From: Methanoculleus sediminis
GTDB lineage: Archaea; Halobacteriota; Methanomicrobia; Methanomicrobiales; Methanoculleaceae
DNA: 64,000 nt
Direction: 5' to 3'
Assembly: GCF_001017125.1 (NCBI RefSeq)
Contig: NZ_JXOJ01000004.1
Coordinates: forward strand, 62,001 to 126,000
The notes below the pieces were generated by a model. It saw only the letters and a list, made by a program, of their open reading frames with translations, did not search any database and had not been told where the DNA came from. Shown piece by piece: positions 17,586-26,651 of this stretch. A program made the position numbers and the translations under genes. How positions within the stretch are numbered: position 1 is the stretch's first letter; every line of letters begins with the position of its first letter.

Positions 17586-18665
17586 ATGAAAATCGCATCG
17601 ATTGTCGGCGCCCGGCCGCAGTTCATCAAGTGCGCTCCCGTCTCGCGGGAGCTCAGGAAAGAGCACGAGGAGATCCTCGTCCACACCGGGCAGCACTACG
17701 ATCACGGCATGTCGGAGGTTTTCTTCGAGGAACTCGCGATACCGAAGCCCGACTACAACCTCGGCATCGGCTCCGGGACCCACGGCCGTCAGACAGGAGT
17801 AATGCTCGGGGCGATCGAGGATGTTCTTGAAAGGGAGAAGCCCGACGTCGTTCTGGTCTACGGCGACACGAACTCGACCTTCGCAGGCGCGCTTGCGGCG
17901 GCGAAACTCCATGTGCCGGTGGCGCACGTTGAGGCGGGGCTCCGGAGCTTCGATCGCCGTATGCCCGAAGAGCTGAACCGGGTGCTGACCGATCACGCAT
18001 CTGACCTCCTCTTCTGCCCGACGAAGACCGCCGTTGCGAACCTCGCCGCCGAGGGGCTCACGAGGGGGGTTCACCTCGTCGGCGACGTGATGGTCGATGC
18101 GATGAACTACAACCGCTCGATCGCGGAAGAGCGCTCCCGGGTCCTTGAGGAAGTCGGTGTCGGGCCGGGGGAGTATCTCGTCGTCACCGTCCACCGGCCG
18201 TCGAACACGGATGATCGCGAAAAAATGGTCGCCATCCTCGGCGCGCTCGGAGAGGCCGGGAAGCCGGTCGTCTTCCCGGTTCATCCCCGGACATGGAAGT
18301 GCCTCACAGGATACGGCCTTCTTACGAAGATGCCGGAGAACATCCGGGTCGTCGAGCCGCTCGGCTACCTCGACATGATCCGCCTGACGGCGCACGCGGA
18401 AAAGATCCTCACCGACTCCGGCGGCGTCCAGAAGGAGGCCTACATGCTCGGCGTCCCCTGCATCACCCTCCGGGAGAACACCGAGTGGGTCGAGACGGTC
18501 GAGACCGGGTGGAACGTGCTTGTGGGGGCGGAGAAAGGAAGAATTACAGATGCTATCCGGCATTTTTCGCCAGGCGTGCGGCAGAGGAACCTCTTTGGGG
18601 ATGGGAACGCCAGTGTTCTGATCGGGAAGATCCTTACCCGCCACCAGAATACCCGATCCGGGTAA
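17586..18665 (+). CDS. wecB: UDP-N-acetylglucosamine 2-epimerase (first copy)
   Basis: This enzyme interconverts UDP-GlcNAc and UDP-ManNAc without NAD. Family signatures are VGARPQFIK at the start, HTGQHYDHGMSEVFFEEL, VYGDTNSTFAGALAA, HVEAGLRSFDRRMPEE, and LTDSGGVQKEAYMLGVPC near the end. It has 359 residues and is intact. It follows wecC by 2 nt in the same operon. A second wecB-type gene lies at 30723 in the same island; this copy is the one physically linked to wecC. Confidence 0.92.
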   Translation: MKIASIVGARPQFIKCAPVSRELRKEHEEILVHTGQHYDHGMSEVFFEELAIPKPDYNLGIGSGTHGRQTGVMLGAIEDVLEREKPDVVLVYGDTNSTFAGALAAAKLHVPVAHVEAGLRSFDRRMPEELNRVLTDHASDLLFCPTKTAVANLAAEGLTRGVHLVGDVMVDAMNYNRSIAEERSRVLEEVGVGPGEYLVVTVHRPSNTDDREKMVAILGALGEAGKPVVFPVHPRTWKCLTGYGLLTKMPENIRVVEPLGYLDMIRLTAHAEKILTDSGGVQKEAYMLGVPCITLRENTEWVETVETGWNVLVGAEKGRITDAIRHFSPGVRQRNLFGDGNASVLIGKILTRHQNTRSG

Positions 18666-18839
18666 CGGTTGGCGGTATGTGAGGTAAATGGAGCGATGAT
18701 CGAGGCCTACACGCTCACGCCTCAAATCCTGGCTATCGCACGACATCTGATCCTGCCCGGTGCATTCACCGTGTTGCAGTTTGCCGGAGTTTCCTTATGA
18801 GTCGGCATGCTCGACGTCTGCCCGGCGCCGCCCCTCCAC

Positions 18840-18853
18840 GATAAAGTATAAGT
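18840..18853 (+). promoter_or_regulatory. TATA-containing element GATAAAGTATAAGT (copy 1)
   Basis: This 14-nt sequence lies about 100 bp before the glycosyltransferase start at 18950. An identical 14-nt sequence lies at 25136-25149, also upstream of a glycan operon. It contains an archaeal TATA-like core. Confidence 0.5.
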
Positions 18854-18949
18854 CTCCCGAAGGACAGTTGGAGTCGTTCAGCCCCCTCATTTGTGCCCGG
18901 TGATACCGGGGAAGGTCCCGGGCAGGGGGGCGCAAACGAACTCCGGATT

Positions 18950-20107
18950 ATGCGTATCTGCATGCTCACCACTACTCACCTCCCCCACGACGGGCGGATA
19001 TTCGAGAAAGAGGCAAAGAGCCTTGCAAAGGTGCATGATGTCACGATCATCGCCCCTTCGGACGGAGAGGGCCTTCGGGAGGATGAAGGCGTGCAGATTG
19101 TCTGCGTCCGAAAACCCTCTTCAAACTTCCTCCACCCCCTGACCCTCTGGCGGGCGTTTTGGGCATGCCTGAGCCGGGAGTGCGACGTCATCCACTGCCA
19201 TGAGCCCGATGCCCTCCTCATCGGCGTCCTTACGAAGTTTCTCAAAGGGCGGCGAGTCGTTTACGACATCCACGAGCACTGGCCGAGCGAGATCCCGTAC
19301 GATATCGGAGTCAGGAATGGGACCTTCTTCACAGGGTTGCTCGAATCCCTGCTTTCCAGAGGGGAGGTCCTGCTGGCACGATTCGCCGATGCAAAGATTG
19401 CCGTCAGCGAGAGCGTCGCGGAGCGGTTCGGTCGGAACGGGGCGGAGCCTGTGATTGTATCCAATTATTCGGTTGCCGGCTCGGTGCCGCCGGCGCCGCA
19501 GGCAGGACGCAGCCGCAACCTGGTCTACATGGCCGGAAACATGCAGTTGTTTCACGGCATCAGGGAGTGCATCCAGGCGATGTCGATCGTGGCGGCAACG
19601 TTTCCCGACGCCTCCCTGACGCTTGTCGGGAATGTCCGCGAGGATATCGGTGCGATCGCGGCGAAGACGGATCCGAGACCGGCGATCACGATGACTGGCT
19701 ACCTTCCTTACCGGGAGATGTACGAGACCCTGCGCGAAGGCAGCATCGGCCTCCTCGTCTTCCAGCCCGACTACTACAACGCGTACATCGGCCTCCCGAA
19801 CAAGCTCTTCGACTACATGCTCTGCGGCCTTCCTGTCGTTGCGAGCGACTTCCCGGAGATCCACAAAGTGGTCGGCGACGCTGATTGCGGGGTGCTGGTC
19901 GATCCGACAAACCCGGATGCGATCGCCTCCGCGATCGTCTACCTGCTCGAGCATCCGGACGAGGTGCGGAGGATGGGGGAGAATGGGCGGAAGGCGATTC
20001 TAGAGCGGTATAACTGGGGGGAGATGGAGAAGAGGCTGCTCGGGGTATACAGGCAGGTTGAGGAGGCGGGAAGGGGCGATCGATTCCGTGGCTGCAAAAC
20101 AGGATAA
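18950..20107 (+). CDS. Glycosyltransferase family 4 protein
   Basis: This GT-B fold transferase of about 385 residues begins MRICMLTTTHLPHDGRIFEKEA. It has the N-terminal HDGRIFEKEAKSLAK pattern and a C-terminal donor-binding half with IGLPNKLFDYMLCGLPVVASDFPEI and an ERYNWGEME tail. The donor and acceptor are unknown. ATG 18950 is chosen by comparison with family N termini; the reading frame extends further upstream without a better start. A decayed relative of its last 60 residues lies at 24664-24845, which suggests duplication within the island. Confidence 0.82.
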   Translation: MRICMLTTTHLPHDGRIFEKEAKSLAKVHDVTIIAPSDGEGLREDEGVQIVCVRKPSSNFLHPLTLWRAFWACLSRECDVIHCHEPDALLIGVLTKFLKGRRVVYDIHEHWPSEIPYDIGVRNGTFFTGLLESLLSRGEVLLARFADAKIAVSESVAERFGRNGAEPVIVSNYSVAGSVPPAPQAGRSRNLVYMAGNMQLFHGIRECIQAMSIVAATFPDASLTLVGNVREDIGAIAAKTDPRPAITMTGYLPYREMYETLREGSIGLLVFQPDYYNAYIGLPNKLFDYMLCGLPVVASDFPEIHKVVGDADCGVLVDPTNPDAIASAIVYLLEHPDEVRRMGENGRKAILERYNWGEMEKRLLGVYRQVEEAGRGDRFRGCKTG

Positions 20108-20260
20108 TTCCGGCCCTGACTGGTGCTCCTATCTCTCGCGTGCAAGATACCCGGCTTTCGCTGTAGATTCCCGGGTTATCACACGAACAGCATCGCTCCG
20201 TGTGGACACGCCTGCCGCAGGGTTGCATGAGCTCGTTTGGCAAAGTCTGGAGGAACTCAC

Positions 20261-21268
20261 GTGAAGGAGCAAACAAGGATATTTCTGGTATCTCCATCCC
20301 CCTCAACATTCACACAACGCGATCTCGAGGCAATCAGACGGGAATACCTGGTCCGGGAGGCCGTCATCAGCAACTACCAGGGGAGAAACGGCCTGAAGCG
20401 CTCTTTTCGGATTGCATTCGAGATCCTTCGGGGGGTCCTCTGGGCCGATCTCACTTACTCCTGGTTCGCCCACAACCACTCCTACCTTGCCGTAATGCTG
20501 GCAAACCTCCTCGGCAAGAGAACTGTCGTCGTCATCGGCGGATACGAGGTCGCAAGAGAACCGGAGATCGGGTACGGCGCCCTCCTCGACCCGAAACTTG
20601 CAAAACGAGTGGATTACATCATCCGGAACGCCGATCACATCCTCGCGGTATCGGAGTTCAACAGGCGGGAGATACTGGAATTGAGCGAACGCCGCCACGT
20701 TGCCGTCGTCTACAACGGCATCGACTGCACACAATTCTGCCCTGACGAGGAGAAAGAAGATCTCATCATCACTGTCTGCCAGATCAGCCGGAGTAACATT
20801 ACGCTCAAGGGTCTCGATACGTTCCTTGAGACTGCGAAACGCCTCCCGGACCTCCGTTTCGCCGTCATCGGCCGCGATCTTGACGGGAGCATCGAGGATC
20901 TGAGACGGGGCGCCCCACCGAACGTTGAGATTATTCCATCCTCTTCTCAGGGCGAACTCCTGCAGTGGTACCGCCGGGCAAAGGTCTACTGCCAGCTCTC
21001 CTACCGGGAATCGTTCGGCGTAGCACTTGCCGAAGCGATGTCCTGCGAATGCGTCCCCGTGGTGACGGACAGGGGCGCCCTCCCGGAGGTGGTGGGTGAC
21101 GTGGGGTTCGTGGTGCCGTACGGGGATGCGGAAGCAGCGGCGGCGGCGATAGTAAGGGCGTCGCAATCCAGCGGGGGGAAGGCGGCGAGAGCAAGAGTTG
21201 AGAAGGAGTTCTCTCTGCAAGAGAGGGTGCAAAAGATCCGGAGCGTCATTGAGGAAAAACCTGTATGA
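20261..21268 (+). CDS. Glycosyltransferase family 4 protein
   Basis: This predicted 335-residue protein has a short N-terminal half (VGSP-like opening RIFLVSPSPSTF, then VVIGGYEVAREPEIGYG) and a Glycos_transf_1 half with VVYNGIDCTQFCP, KGLDTFLETAKRLPDLRF and SYRESFGVALAEAMSCECVPV. GTG at 20261 has GGAGG 8 nt upstream, which decides against the TTG at 20237. It follows the previous glycosyltransferase by about 150 bp and is convergent with the gpsA-like gene. Confidence 0.82.
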   Translation: MKEQTRIFLVSPSPSTFTQRDLEAIRREYLVREAVISNYQGRNGLKRSFRIAFEILRGVLWADLTYSWFAHNHSYLAVMLANLLGKRTVVVIGGYEVAREPEIGYGALLDPKLAKRVDYIIRNADHILAVSEFNRREILELSERRHVAVVYNGIDCTQFCPDEEKEDLIITVCQISRSNITLKGLDTFLETAKRLPDLRFAVIGRDLDGSIEDLRRGAPPNVEIIPSSSQGELLQWYRRAKVYCQLSYRESFGVALAEAMSCECVPVVTDRGALPEVVGDVGFVVPYGDAEAAAAAIVRASQSSGGKAARARVEKEFSLQERVQKIRSVIEEKPV

Positions 21269-21361
21269 TCCGGATCTTTGGGATGTTCGGTGAAGCGGTT
21301 CTTCACGGCGAACGGGACGGTCTTAACCATACGGGGAGTTTTGGAGTTCTTTCGGACCGTT

Positions 21362-22339
21362 TCAGGGCGCTTTCCTGATGAGCGTATCGACCGATTCCCG
21401 CACGTTGTTGTTCCCGCTCAGGACGTCGTAGACGAATCGTGCGATGGGCATACCGATATTATGGTTCTTGGCCAGCTCAACTATCCCTTTAACAGATCTC
21501 GAGCCTTCGAACGTTACGCCTGACTCCAGGTAAGGGGTTTTTACGATCTTCTTTCCGACCATCAGCCCCAGTGTCCGGTTGCGGCTTTTATCTACGTTAG
21601 CGGTCAGGCTGAAATCCCCAAAGCAGCAGAATTTTGTGAATATATCCTCATCAAGAGAAATAGCCTTTAGAAATGTGCACATCTCCTTGTAGCACATGTT
21701 CAGGAAGGTGTAGTGTTCGTTATGGTTGCCGTAAACTGAATCCCACATCCCCGTGCCGATGGCGTATACGTTCTTCAACACGCCGCATAACTCGACCGCC
21801 CTGAGGTCATCCGAAAAATCCAGGATGAATTCACTGAACATATCCGACATTGTTGTTCTCAGTAACGGATCGTCGTCGACGCCTATCGTAGCGCCGGCGA
21901 TATGGCCGTAGGCGATCTCATCGGCGAAGGTCGGTCCCGAGAAACAGGCCAGATCCGGGTTGCCGGTTTCTTCGCGAATAATTTCGCTCATCGTTTTGAG
22001 CGACGGGTACTCCAGCCCTTTGGCTACCGTGATGAGGATCTTGCCGGTAAGTTCGTCGTGGGTAGCGTTAACGATAGCTCGAACCTCGCTGGAGGGCACA
22101 GCGATGATTACGGCCGCACAGTCCGCGATATCCAATCTATCGCTCATCAATCTTGCACGGATATTTGGGTTCAGGCGCAGGCCCGGGAAGTAACGTTTGT
22201 TATAATTGTCGGTGTTTATCGAATCGACAACCTCCTGTCTCCTCCCGAACACGATCACTTCTCCGGCCCTCCTGGATATGCTCTGCGCAATGGCGGTGCC
22301 CATGCTTCCGGCGCCGATGACCCCGACGGCCGGTATCAT
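21362..22339 (-). CDS. gpsA: GpsA-type NAD(P)-dependent glycerol-3-phosphate dehydrogenase
   Basis: This predicted 325-residue protein has the Rossmann motif GVIGAGSMGTAIAQS, the catalytic-lysine helix VLKNVYAIGTG, and the substrate segment GDFSLTANVDKSRNRTLG that matches the GpsA pattern. GpsA makes sn-glycerol-3-phosphate from dihydroxyacetone phosphate. Archaeal lipids use the opposite enantiomer, sn-glycerol-1-phosphate, made by an unrelated enzyme, so this gene probably serves a surface polymer. Its ATG overlaps the nucleotidyltransferase stop as TGATG. GC content is lower than in the flanking housekeeping genes. A related hydroxyacid or polyol-phosphate substrate is possible. Confidence 0.78.
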   Translation of the reverse strand: MIPAVGVIGAGSMGTAIAQSISRRAGEVIVFGRRQEVVDSINTDNYNKRYFPGLRLNPNIRARLMSDRLDIADCAAVIIAVPSSEVRAIVNATHDELTGKILITVAKGLEYPSLKTMSEIIREETGNPDLACFSGPTFADEIAYGHIAGATIGVDDDPLLRTTMSDMFSEFILDFSDDLRAVELCGVLKNVYAIGTGMWDSVYGNHNEHYTFLNMCYKEMCTFLKAISLDEDIFTKFCCFGDFSLTANVDKSRNRTLGLMVGKKIVKTPYLESGVTFEGSRSVKGIVELAKNHNIGMPIARFVYDVLSGNNNVRESVDTLIRKAP

Positions 22340-23085
22340 CAAAACCGCCCCCGTGCACCGACGGCTATGCCCGCAATGCTCTCGGCATACCTGAGGTCCC
22401 GGATATCGTCGATTTCCGTCCATTTCAAGCCGTTCGTGAACGAGTATGCAAGGTTCCCGCTCTTTGACAGGGACTGGTAGATGAAATCGTAGTAGTTATT
22501 CGGGTTGCCTGAAACCAGGATATCCAACAGCCTTTTTACTTCGCCGATGTCCCTGCCGGCGACCTTCGAGATGCCGATAAACTCTCCGGTTGCTCTTTCT
22601 ACCGGGACGGTTTTTCCCATCTCTTCAATCCGGCCGTCTACTATTTTCACTTTAAACGACTCTTCCGTGAGCGGCTTGGTATCGTCGACCGTGATCGCGG
22701 TCTGATGTATCTTCAATAAATTGTCCAGGATAGCACGATCGTACAGCACGTCGCCGTTAAAGATGACGACATCGTCATGTATGTCGGATAGCCCGATATG
22801 GAGGGAATAGGCTGTGTTTGTCGAGAGGTAGTCGCCATTGCGAACCGGATTGAGCCGAACGTCATAGGTTTTCTCCAGTTTCGTGCAGGTCTTCCGAACC
22901 ATATCCGCTTTGTACCCGACGACGATGGTGATCGCGTTTACATCGAAGGATGCCAGATCCGAGACCATTCGTTCCAGTAGAGTGCAATTGTCGATTGTAA
23001 GCAGGCATTTCGGGCCGATTTTCTCGAGATCGATGTCTCTGCCCAATCTTCGCCCACTCCCTGCTGCCAGGATTATGCCGATCAA
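22339..23085 (-). CDS. Sugar- or polyol-phosphate nucleotidyltransferase
   Basis: This protein of about 248 residues has the NTP-transferase opening IGIILAAGSGRRLG, the lysine in IGPKCLLTIDN, and the metal aspartate in DDVVIFNGDVLYD. It looks closest to LicC/choline-phosphate-type or glycerol-phosphate-type cytidylyltransferases. Placed between gpsA and a TagF-like gene, it is a candidate CTP:glycerol-phosphate cytidylyltransferase (inference; TagD itself is a different fold). TTG 23085 is chosen because GGTG precedes it and a TATA box sits about 50 bp upstream; the frame stays open to 23373, but that extension has no family character. Confidence 0.68.
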   Translation of the reverse strand: MIGIILAAGSGRRLGRDIDLEKIGPKCLLTIDNCTLLERMVSDLASFDVNAITIVVGYKADMVRKTCTKLEKTYDVRLNPVRNGDYLSTNTAYSLHIGLSDIHDDVVIFNGDVLYDRAILDNLLKIHQTAITVDDTKPLTEESFKVKIVDGRIEEMGKTVPVERATGEFIGISKVAGRDIGEVKRLLDILVSGNPNNYYDFIYQSLSKSGNLAYSFTNGLKWTEIDDIRDLRYAESIAGIAVGARGRF

Positions 23086-23130
23086 GGTGAAACACCGATC
23101 CGGTTTATCGAGGGTTACACACACCTCCCG

Positions 23131-23140
23131 GTTATAAGAA
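23131..23140 (-). promoter_or_regulatory. TATA box for the nucleotidyltransferase-gpsA pair
   Basis: The minus strand reads TTCTTATAAC, about 50 bp before the proposed TTG start. This supports a short leader and argues against the long upstream extension of the frame. The rest of 23141-23425 shows nothing recognisable. Confidence 0.4.
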
Positions 23141-23425
23141 GATTTGTCTGATGGTTGTGTGTAGCAACCCTGCGTTGTTGGGGTACTTTCAACGGCCTGC
23201 AGGCCTCCGGCATGTCTCGTTCGGAGTGATTCTATGTCGAGTTCTGCCGTGCGGGCCATACCGGGCCGGAAAGCGGCACGGCTTTTCCCGGACGGAATTG
23301 TTGATGAACTGTATTCGACAGATGCATGAGTACCTGGATGCGAACGCAATGAGCGTGAGCACCGGATGTGCAAGCAGGTCTCCTCCCTCCGCCGGATGAT
23401 CCCGGGACGGCCTTACCGGATCACG

Positions 23426-24613
23426 TTAGCGCTGCTCGATCAATCTACAGACTCTTTCGCATGCGAAACCGTCCGCGTGCCTGAAAACCAGCCTTCGCAG
23501 CCTGATCCTCTCCGGTTTCCATCTGTCCTGGTCGGTGAAGGAGTTCGTAAGCGCTTCTATCAGTTCATCGATACTGGTGGAGACCTCCCCCGGTGCCCAG
23601 TCGTGAAACGGTTCGAGAATGAAACCTCTCTGCTTCCGGTAGTCATCAATGTCGGGTACGTGGAAGACGATAGGTCGGTTCAGGTGAAGGTAGTCGAAGT
23701 ACGCCGACGAGTAGTCGGTAACGAGAATATCGACGGCGTTCAGGAAGTCGTAGATGGTATTACCGGCTTTCCGCAGGCCATCATTCAAGAGTATGTGGAT
23801 ATGCTCTCCATTGTACGCCTGAAACGCATCCTCGTCGTGGGAGTGAGGTTTGCAGATGAACAGCAGGCTCTCATCCGCTATGAACCGGCGAAACTTCTCG
23901 CTTGCAAGGATCTCTTCGAGAATTTTACGGCTCGCACCGGCATCGTACTCCCGGAAGGTGGGGAGATACAGCAGGATCTTCTTTTCAGCAATATCGCCCC
24001 GACCAAGAATACGGCACAGTACGCCTACCCCGGAATCCCGGGGACTGTAAAGAGCATCGCAGCGGGGTTGTCCAAAGATCAGGATTTTCCCGGGATCGAT
24101 CAGGAACGCGGAAGAGAAGACCAGCCGCTCGAACTCCGAGGTTGTAATGAGGTAGTCCACGGAACTCGCAAATCGCCGCAGTCTGTATCCTGCGGAGAGC
24201 CTTGCAACGGCGTTCGGGTAGTCGATATCGGCAAAGTACCCGATCGTCTTCAGCGGGAGACCGTGCCATAATTCGATGCTGACCTGGTTTCCGGCCTTCC
24301 AGGCGGGTGTGCCGTGGGTGCTGACGATGTACTTTGCCGTCAGCGCGTGGTAGATATACTCGCGCGATCGGCGGATAACGTGGTTTGCGCGAATGGGTGA
24401 ATAAACGCACCAGATAAGTTGATGAGTATTACCGAAGCCAGATTCGAGCATTCTATCGTAGATGTATTTTGCGTTGTCTGAGTAGTCGGGTGCCGAAAAG
24501 AACAGGATTTTACGTTCGTCTTTCGGTATGAACCGGGACAGTGTCGAAAAAATGAGTGTAGCAATATCATAGGCCACCGATCGAATGCCATTGACAATAT
24601 CGTGAGAGACCAT
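23426..24613 (-). CDS. CDP-glycerol:glycerophosphate glycerophosphotransferase (TagB/TagF-like)
   Basis: The 395-residue protein carries the hallmark segments of teichoic-acid polymerases and primases: SIELWHGLPLKTIGYF (catalytic histidine region), KILIFGQPRCDALY, ILLYLPTFREYD, and VTDYSSAYFDYLHLNRPIVFHV. These enzymes transfer glycerol-phosphate from CDP-glycerol. Only one catalytic domain is present and no long N-terminal extension, so it could be a primase (TagB-like) or polymerase (TagF-like). It is on the same strand as and 340 bp upstream of the nucleotidyltransferase-gpsA pair, making a plausible complete glycerol-phosphate module. Ribitol-phosphate or another polyol is possible. Confidence 0.8.
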   Translation of the reverse strand: MVSHDIVNGIRSVAYDIATLIFSTLSRFIPKDERKILFFSAPDYSDNAKYIYDRMLESGFGNTHQLIWCVYSPIRANHVIRRSREYIYHALTAKYIVSTHGTPAWKAGNQVSIELWHGLPLKTIGYFADIDYPNAVARLSAGYRLRRFASSVDYLITTSEFERLVFSSAFLIDPGKILIFGQPRCDALYSPRDSGVGVLCRILGRGDIAEKKILLYLPTFREYDAGASRKILEEILASEKFRRFIADESLLFICKPHSHDEDAFQAYNGEHIHILLNDGLRKAGNTIYDFLNAVDILVTDYSSAYFDYLHLNRPIVFHVPDIDDYRKQRGFILEPFHDWAPGEVSTSIDELIEALTNSFTDQDRWKPERIRLRRLVFRHADGFACERVCRLIEQR

Positions 24614-24663
24614 CGGATCGAGGAGGGTATACCTACATTCTCATTGTTTAAGTAAACGGTTGA

Positions 24664-24845
24664 GGGTTGCTGATTGATCCGGCGGTTCCGGATGCGGTTG
24701 TCTGCCCGAGCACCTGGATGTGGACGCGGAGGATGAGGAAAACGATCGGAGGGCGGTTCTTGAGAGGTATAACTGGGGGAGATGGGGGGAGACTGTTCGA
24801 GGTGTACCGGGGATCGAGAGACAGGCGGAAACTGTTTGGGTCTGA
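24664..24845 (+). pseudogene. Frameshifted remnant of a family 4 glycosyltransferase C terminus
   Basis: Read across frames this stretch gives LIDPAVPDAV, then EHLD, then RRAVLERYNWG, then VYRG. The intact glycosyltransferase at 18950-20107 ends with LVDPTNPDAI, EHPD, RKAILERYNWG and VYRQ in the same order. At least two frameshifts and a small deletion break it, and there is no N-terminal part. It is the only recognisable thing in the gap 24614-25250 apart from promoter sequences. Confidence 0.65.
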
Positions 24846-25135
24846 CAACGACCGGAAGATCTCCGGATTTCTTGCGCTTTCCACCTCGAGAACCGGTATC
24901 CTCGGGATTGCTGCCTGCATGCCGCTTGGGAGCTCGCGATCATGCTTCCGAGGGATGATCGTAAGGTCATGAATTTGCTGGGATGATCACGATCACGCCG
25001 CCTGGTACCGGTGCCCCGCCGACCTCGTCAGTCCCCGATCAAAAGCGATCCCATTCCTTGATTCTTGATGACTCGCATCATAACCGGCTGAGTCTACCTT
25101 TTATTTCCAACAATGTTGATTTTATGCTATAATTG

Positions 25136-25149
25136 GATAAAGTATAAGT
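25136..25149 (+). promoter_or_regulatory. TATA-containing element GATAAAGTATAAGT (copy 2)
   Basis: This is identical over 14 nt to the element at 18840-18853 and lies about 105 bp before the deacetylase start, nearly the same distance as copy 1 from its gene. It may be a shared promoter of the glycan operons. Confidence 0.5.
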
Positions 25150-25250
25150 TAATACCTGTCAAATCCATTTGTTCGAGTCAGCGTATTCTGGAACCTTCGG
25201 AACCCCGGCGGACATGCAAAGGCCGTACCTCCAAGGAGAGGCACATACAC

Positions 25251-26651
25251 ATGATTGGGATACATTATGACGATGAGTATGCGGTTGAAGAAGTTTTTCA
25301 GTTACTGAAGGTTCCCTGGGAGTGGTATAGCCCTTCATCTGTTTACGATGTTGTCATATCAAAAAACAACCACATTCCAGAAGCCTGCAACGTAATTGAC
25401 CTGACAGAAAATGATATACTGAAAAAGATTGCCGATACGCTCAATGAGGGGCTTCCGCGTAACCGTAAACCGATCTGCGAAGAGTACCTGGACGCGTTGC
25501 GCCAGCAGATCAAGCGTTTCTCTCCGCTGATAGAAATTCCGCCAATCCCCTGGGGATATACCTACTCGCTTGCACTCACGCACGATGTTGATATTGCCTC
25601 TGTCAGGGAACGATCTCTTTTATCCGTCCTCTATGCGACCTACAATTGCTTTCTTCAACGGAGGTTTTTCGAGGGAGTCAAAATCGCGCTCGCGAAATTC
25701 GACCTTGCAAAGGACCCCTGGGACCTCTTCGAGACCTGGAGAGTGCTTGAGGAGAAGGATCAGGTGAAATCCACGTTTTACTTCCTGCCCCAGAACGGTC
25801 ATGCGGGGATCGGGTCCCCGCAGATTCGTGCCGGATACTACTCAATCGATGATGTTCCGATCGAAGAATTGACTGCCGGCGGCTGGGAAGTAGGGGTTCA
25901 CGGCATAGATAACTGGATTGATAAAGCCAGCGCCGCTGCTGAACGCATGTCGCTTCCGGGGGATGCAAGAGTCAGGGTGGGCACACGCGTACACTGGCTG
26001 CATTTCGATGAAGGCACGTGGCAGATCCTCGATGATGCGGGCTATGAGTATGATTCAACATTCGGATACAACGAGGACGTTGGATTCCGGGCCGGGACGC
26101 TGCAGGTTTACCGGCCCCGGGGGGTTGAGAGGCTGCTGGAACTCCCTCTCCACATCCAGGACGTCAGCCTGTTCGGGAGGCACTGCTGGCTTACGACAGA
26201 GAGGGGGTGCGAAAGGGCAGACTGTCTGGGTCTGGATGAGGGGGAGGCGTACCGGACCTGCAACGAGATCCTCGATCAGGCGTTGCAATACGGCGGTGTC
26301 GTCACGGTTCTCTGGCACAGTGACTGCCTGGCTGCCCCCCGCGACTGGGGTGGTGTTTATACGGGTATCATCAACAGGGCAAAGTCAGACAACGCCTGGG
26401 TAACCCGCGCAGTCGATATTGTCGACTGGTTCAGGATGCGCCGTAATGCCAGGTTAGAATATTCGAAGACCAAAGACGGCTTCAAGATCACGGTTGCAGG
26501 TCTCGAGCCGGCCCGGTCGTTGCCGCCGTTGCGTATCCGGGTTCACATCGATCCGGAGCGGGTTCAGCATGTCGATGCTGAGTACATCTGCGGCGAGGGG
26601 TATGTGGATATCAGGTGCGATAGAGAGCAGGTGGGTGTGGTTTTTACATGA
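25251..26651 (+). CDS. Polysaccharide deacetylase (NodB-like) family protein
   Basis: This protein of about 466 residues has an N-terminal alpha/beta region and a central carbohydrate esterase 4-like domain. Motifs seen are LALTHDVDI (paired aspartates), GWEVGVHGID (histidine motif), YDSTFGYNEDVGFRAGT, and GGVVTVLWHSD near the end of the barrel. It lacks a signal peptide, so it may act on a lipid-linked or cytoplasmic intermediate rather than outside the cell. ATG 25251 follows AAGGAGAGG at good spacing. It heads a four-gene run in which each gene overlaps the next. Confidence 0.75.
   Translation: MIGIHYDDEYAVEEVFQLLKVPWEWYSPSSVYDVVISKNNHIPEACNVIDLTENDILKKIADTLNEGLPRNRKPICEEYLDALRQQIKRFSPLIEIPPIPWGYTYSLALTHDVDIASVRERSLLSVLYATYNCFLQRRFFEGVKIALAKFDLAKDPWDLFETWRVLEEKDQVKSTFYFLPQNGHAGIGSPQIRAGYYSIDDVPIEELTAGGWEVGVHGIDNWIDKASAAAERMSLPGDARVRVGTRVHWLHFDEGTWQILDDAGYEYDSTFGYNEDVGFRAGTLQVYRPRGVERLLELPLHIQDVSLFGRHCWLTTERGCERADCLGLDEGEAYRTCNEILDQALQYGGVVTVLWHSDCLAAPRDWGGVYTGIINRAKSDNAWVTRAVDIVDWFRMRRNARLEYSKTKDGFKITVAGLEPARSLPPLRIRVHIDPERVQHVDAEYICGEGYVDIRCDREQVGVVFT

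Noticed and set aside
22339-23373. 96-residue N-terminal extension of the nucleotidyltransferase
   Set aside because: The NTP-binding loop normally sits at the very N terminus, and a TATA box at 23131-23140 lies inside the extension.
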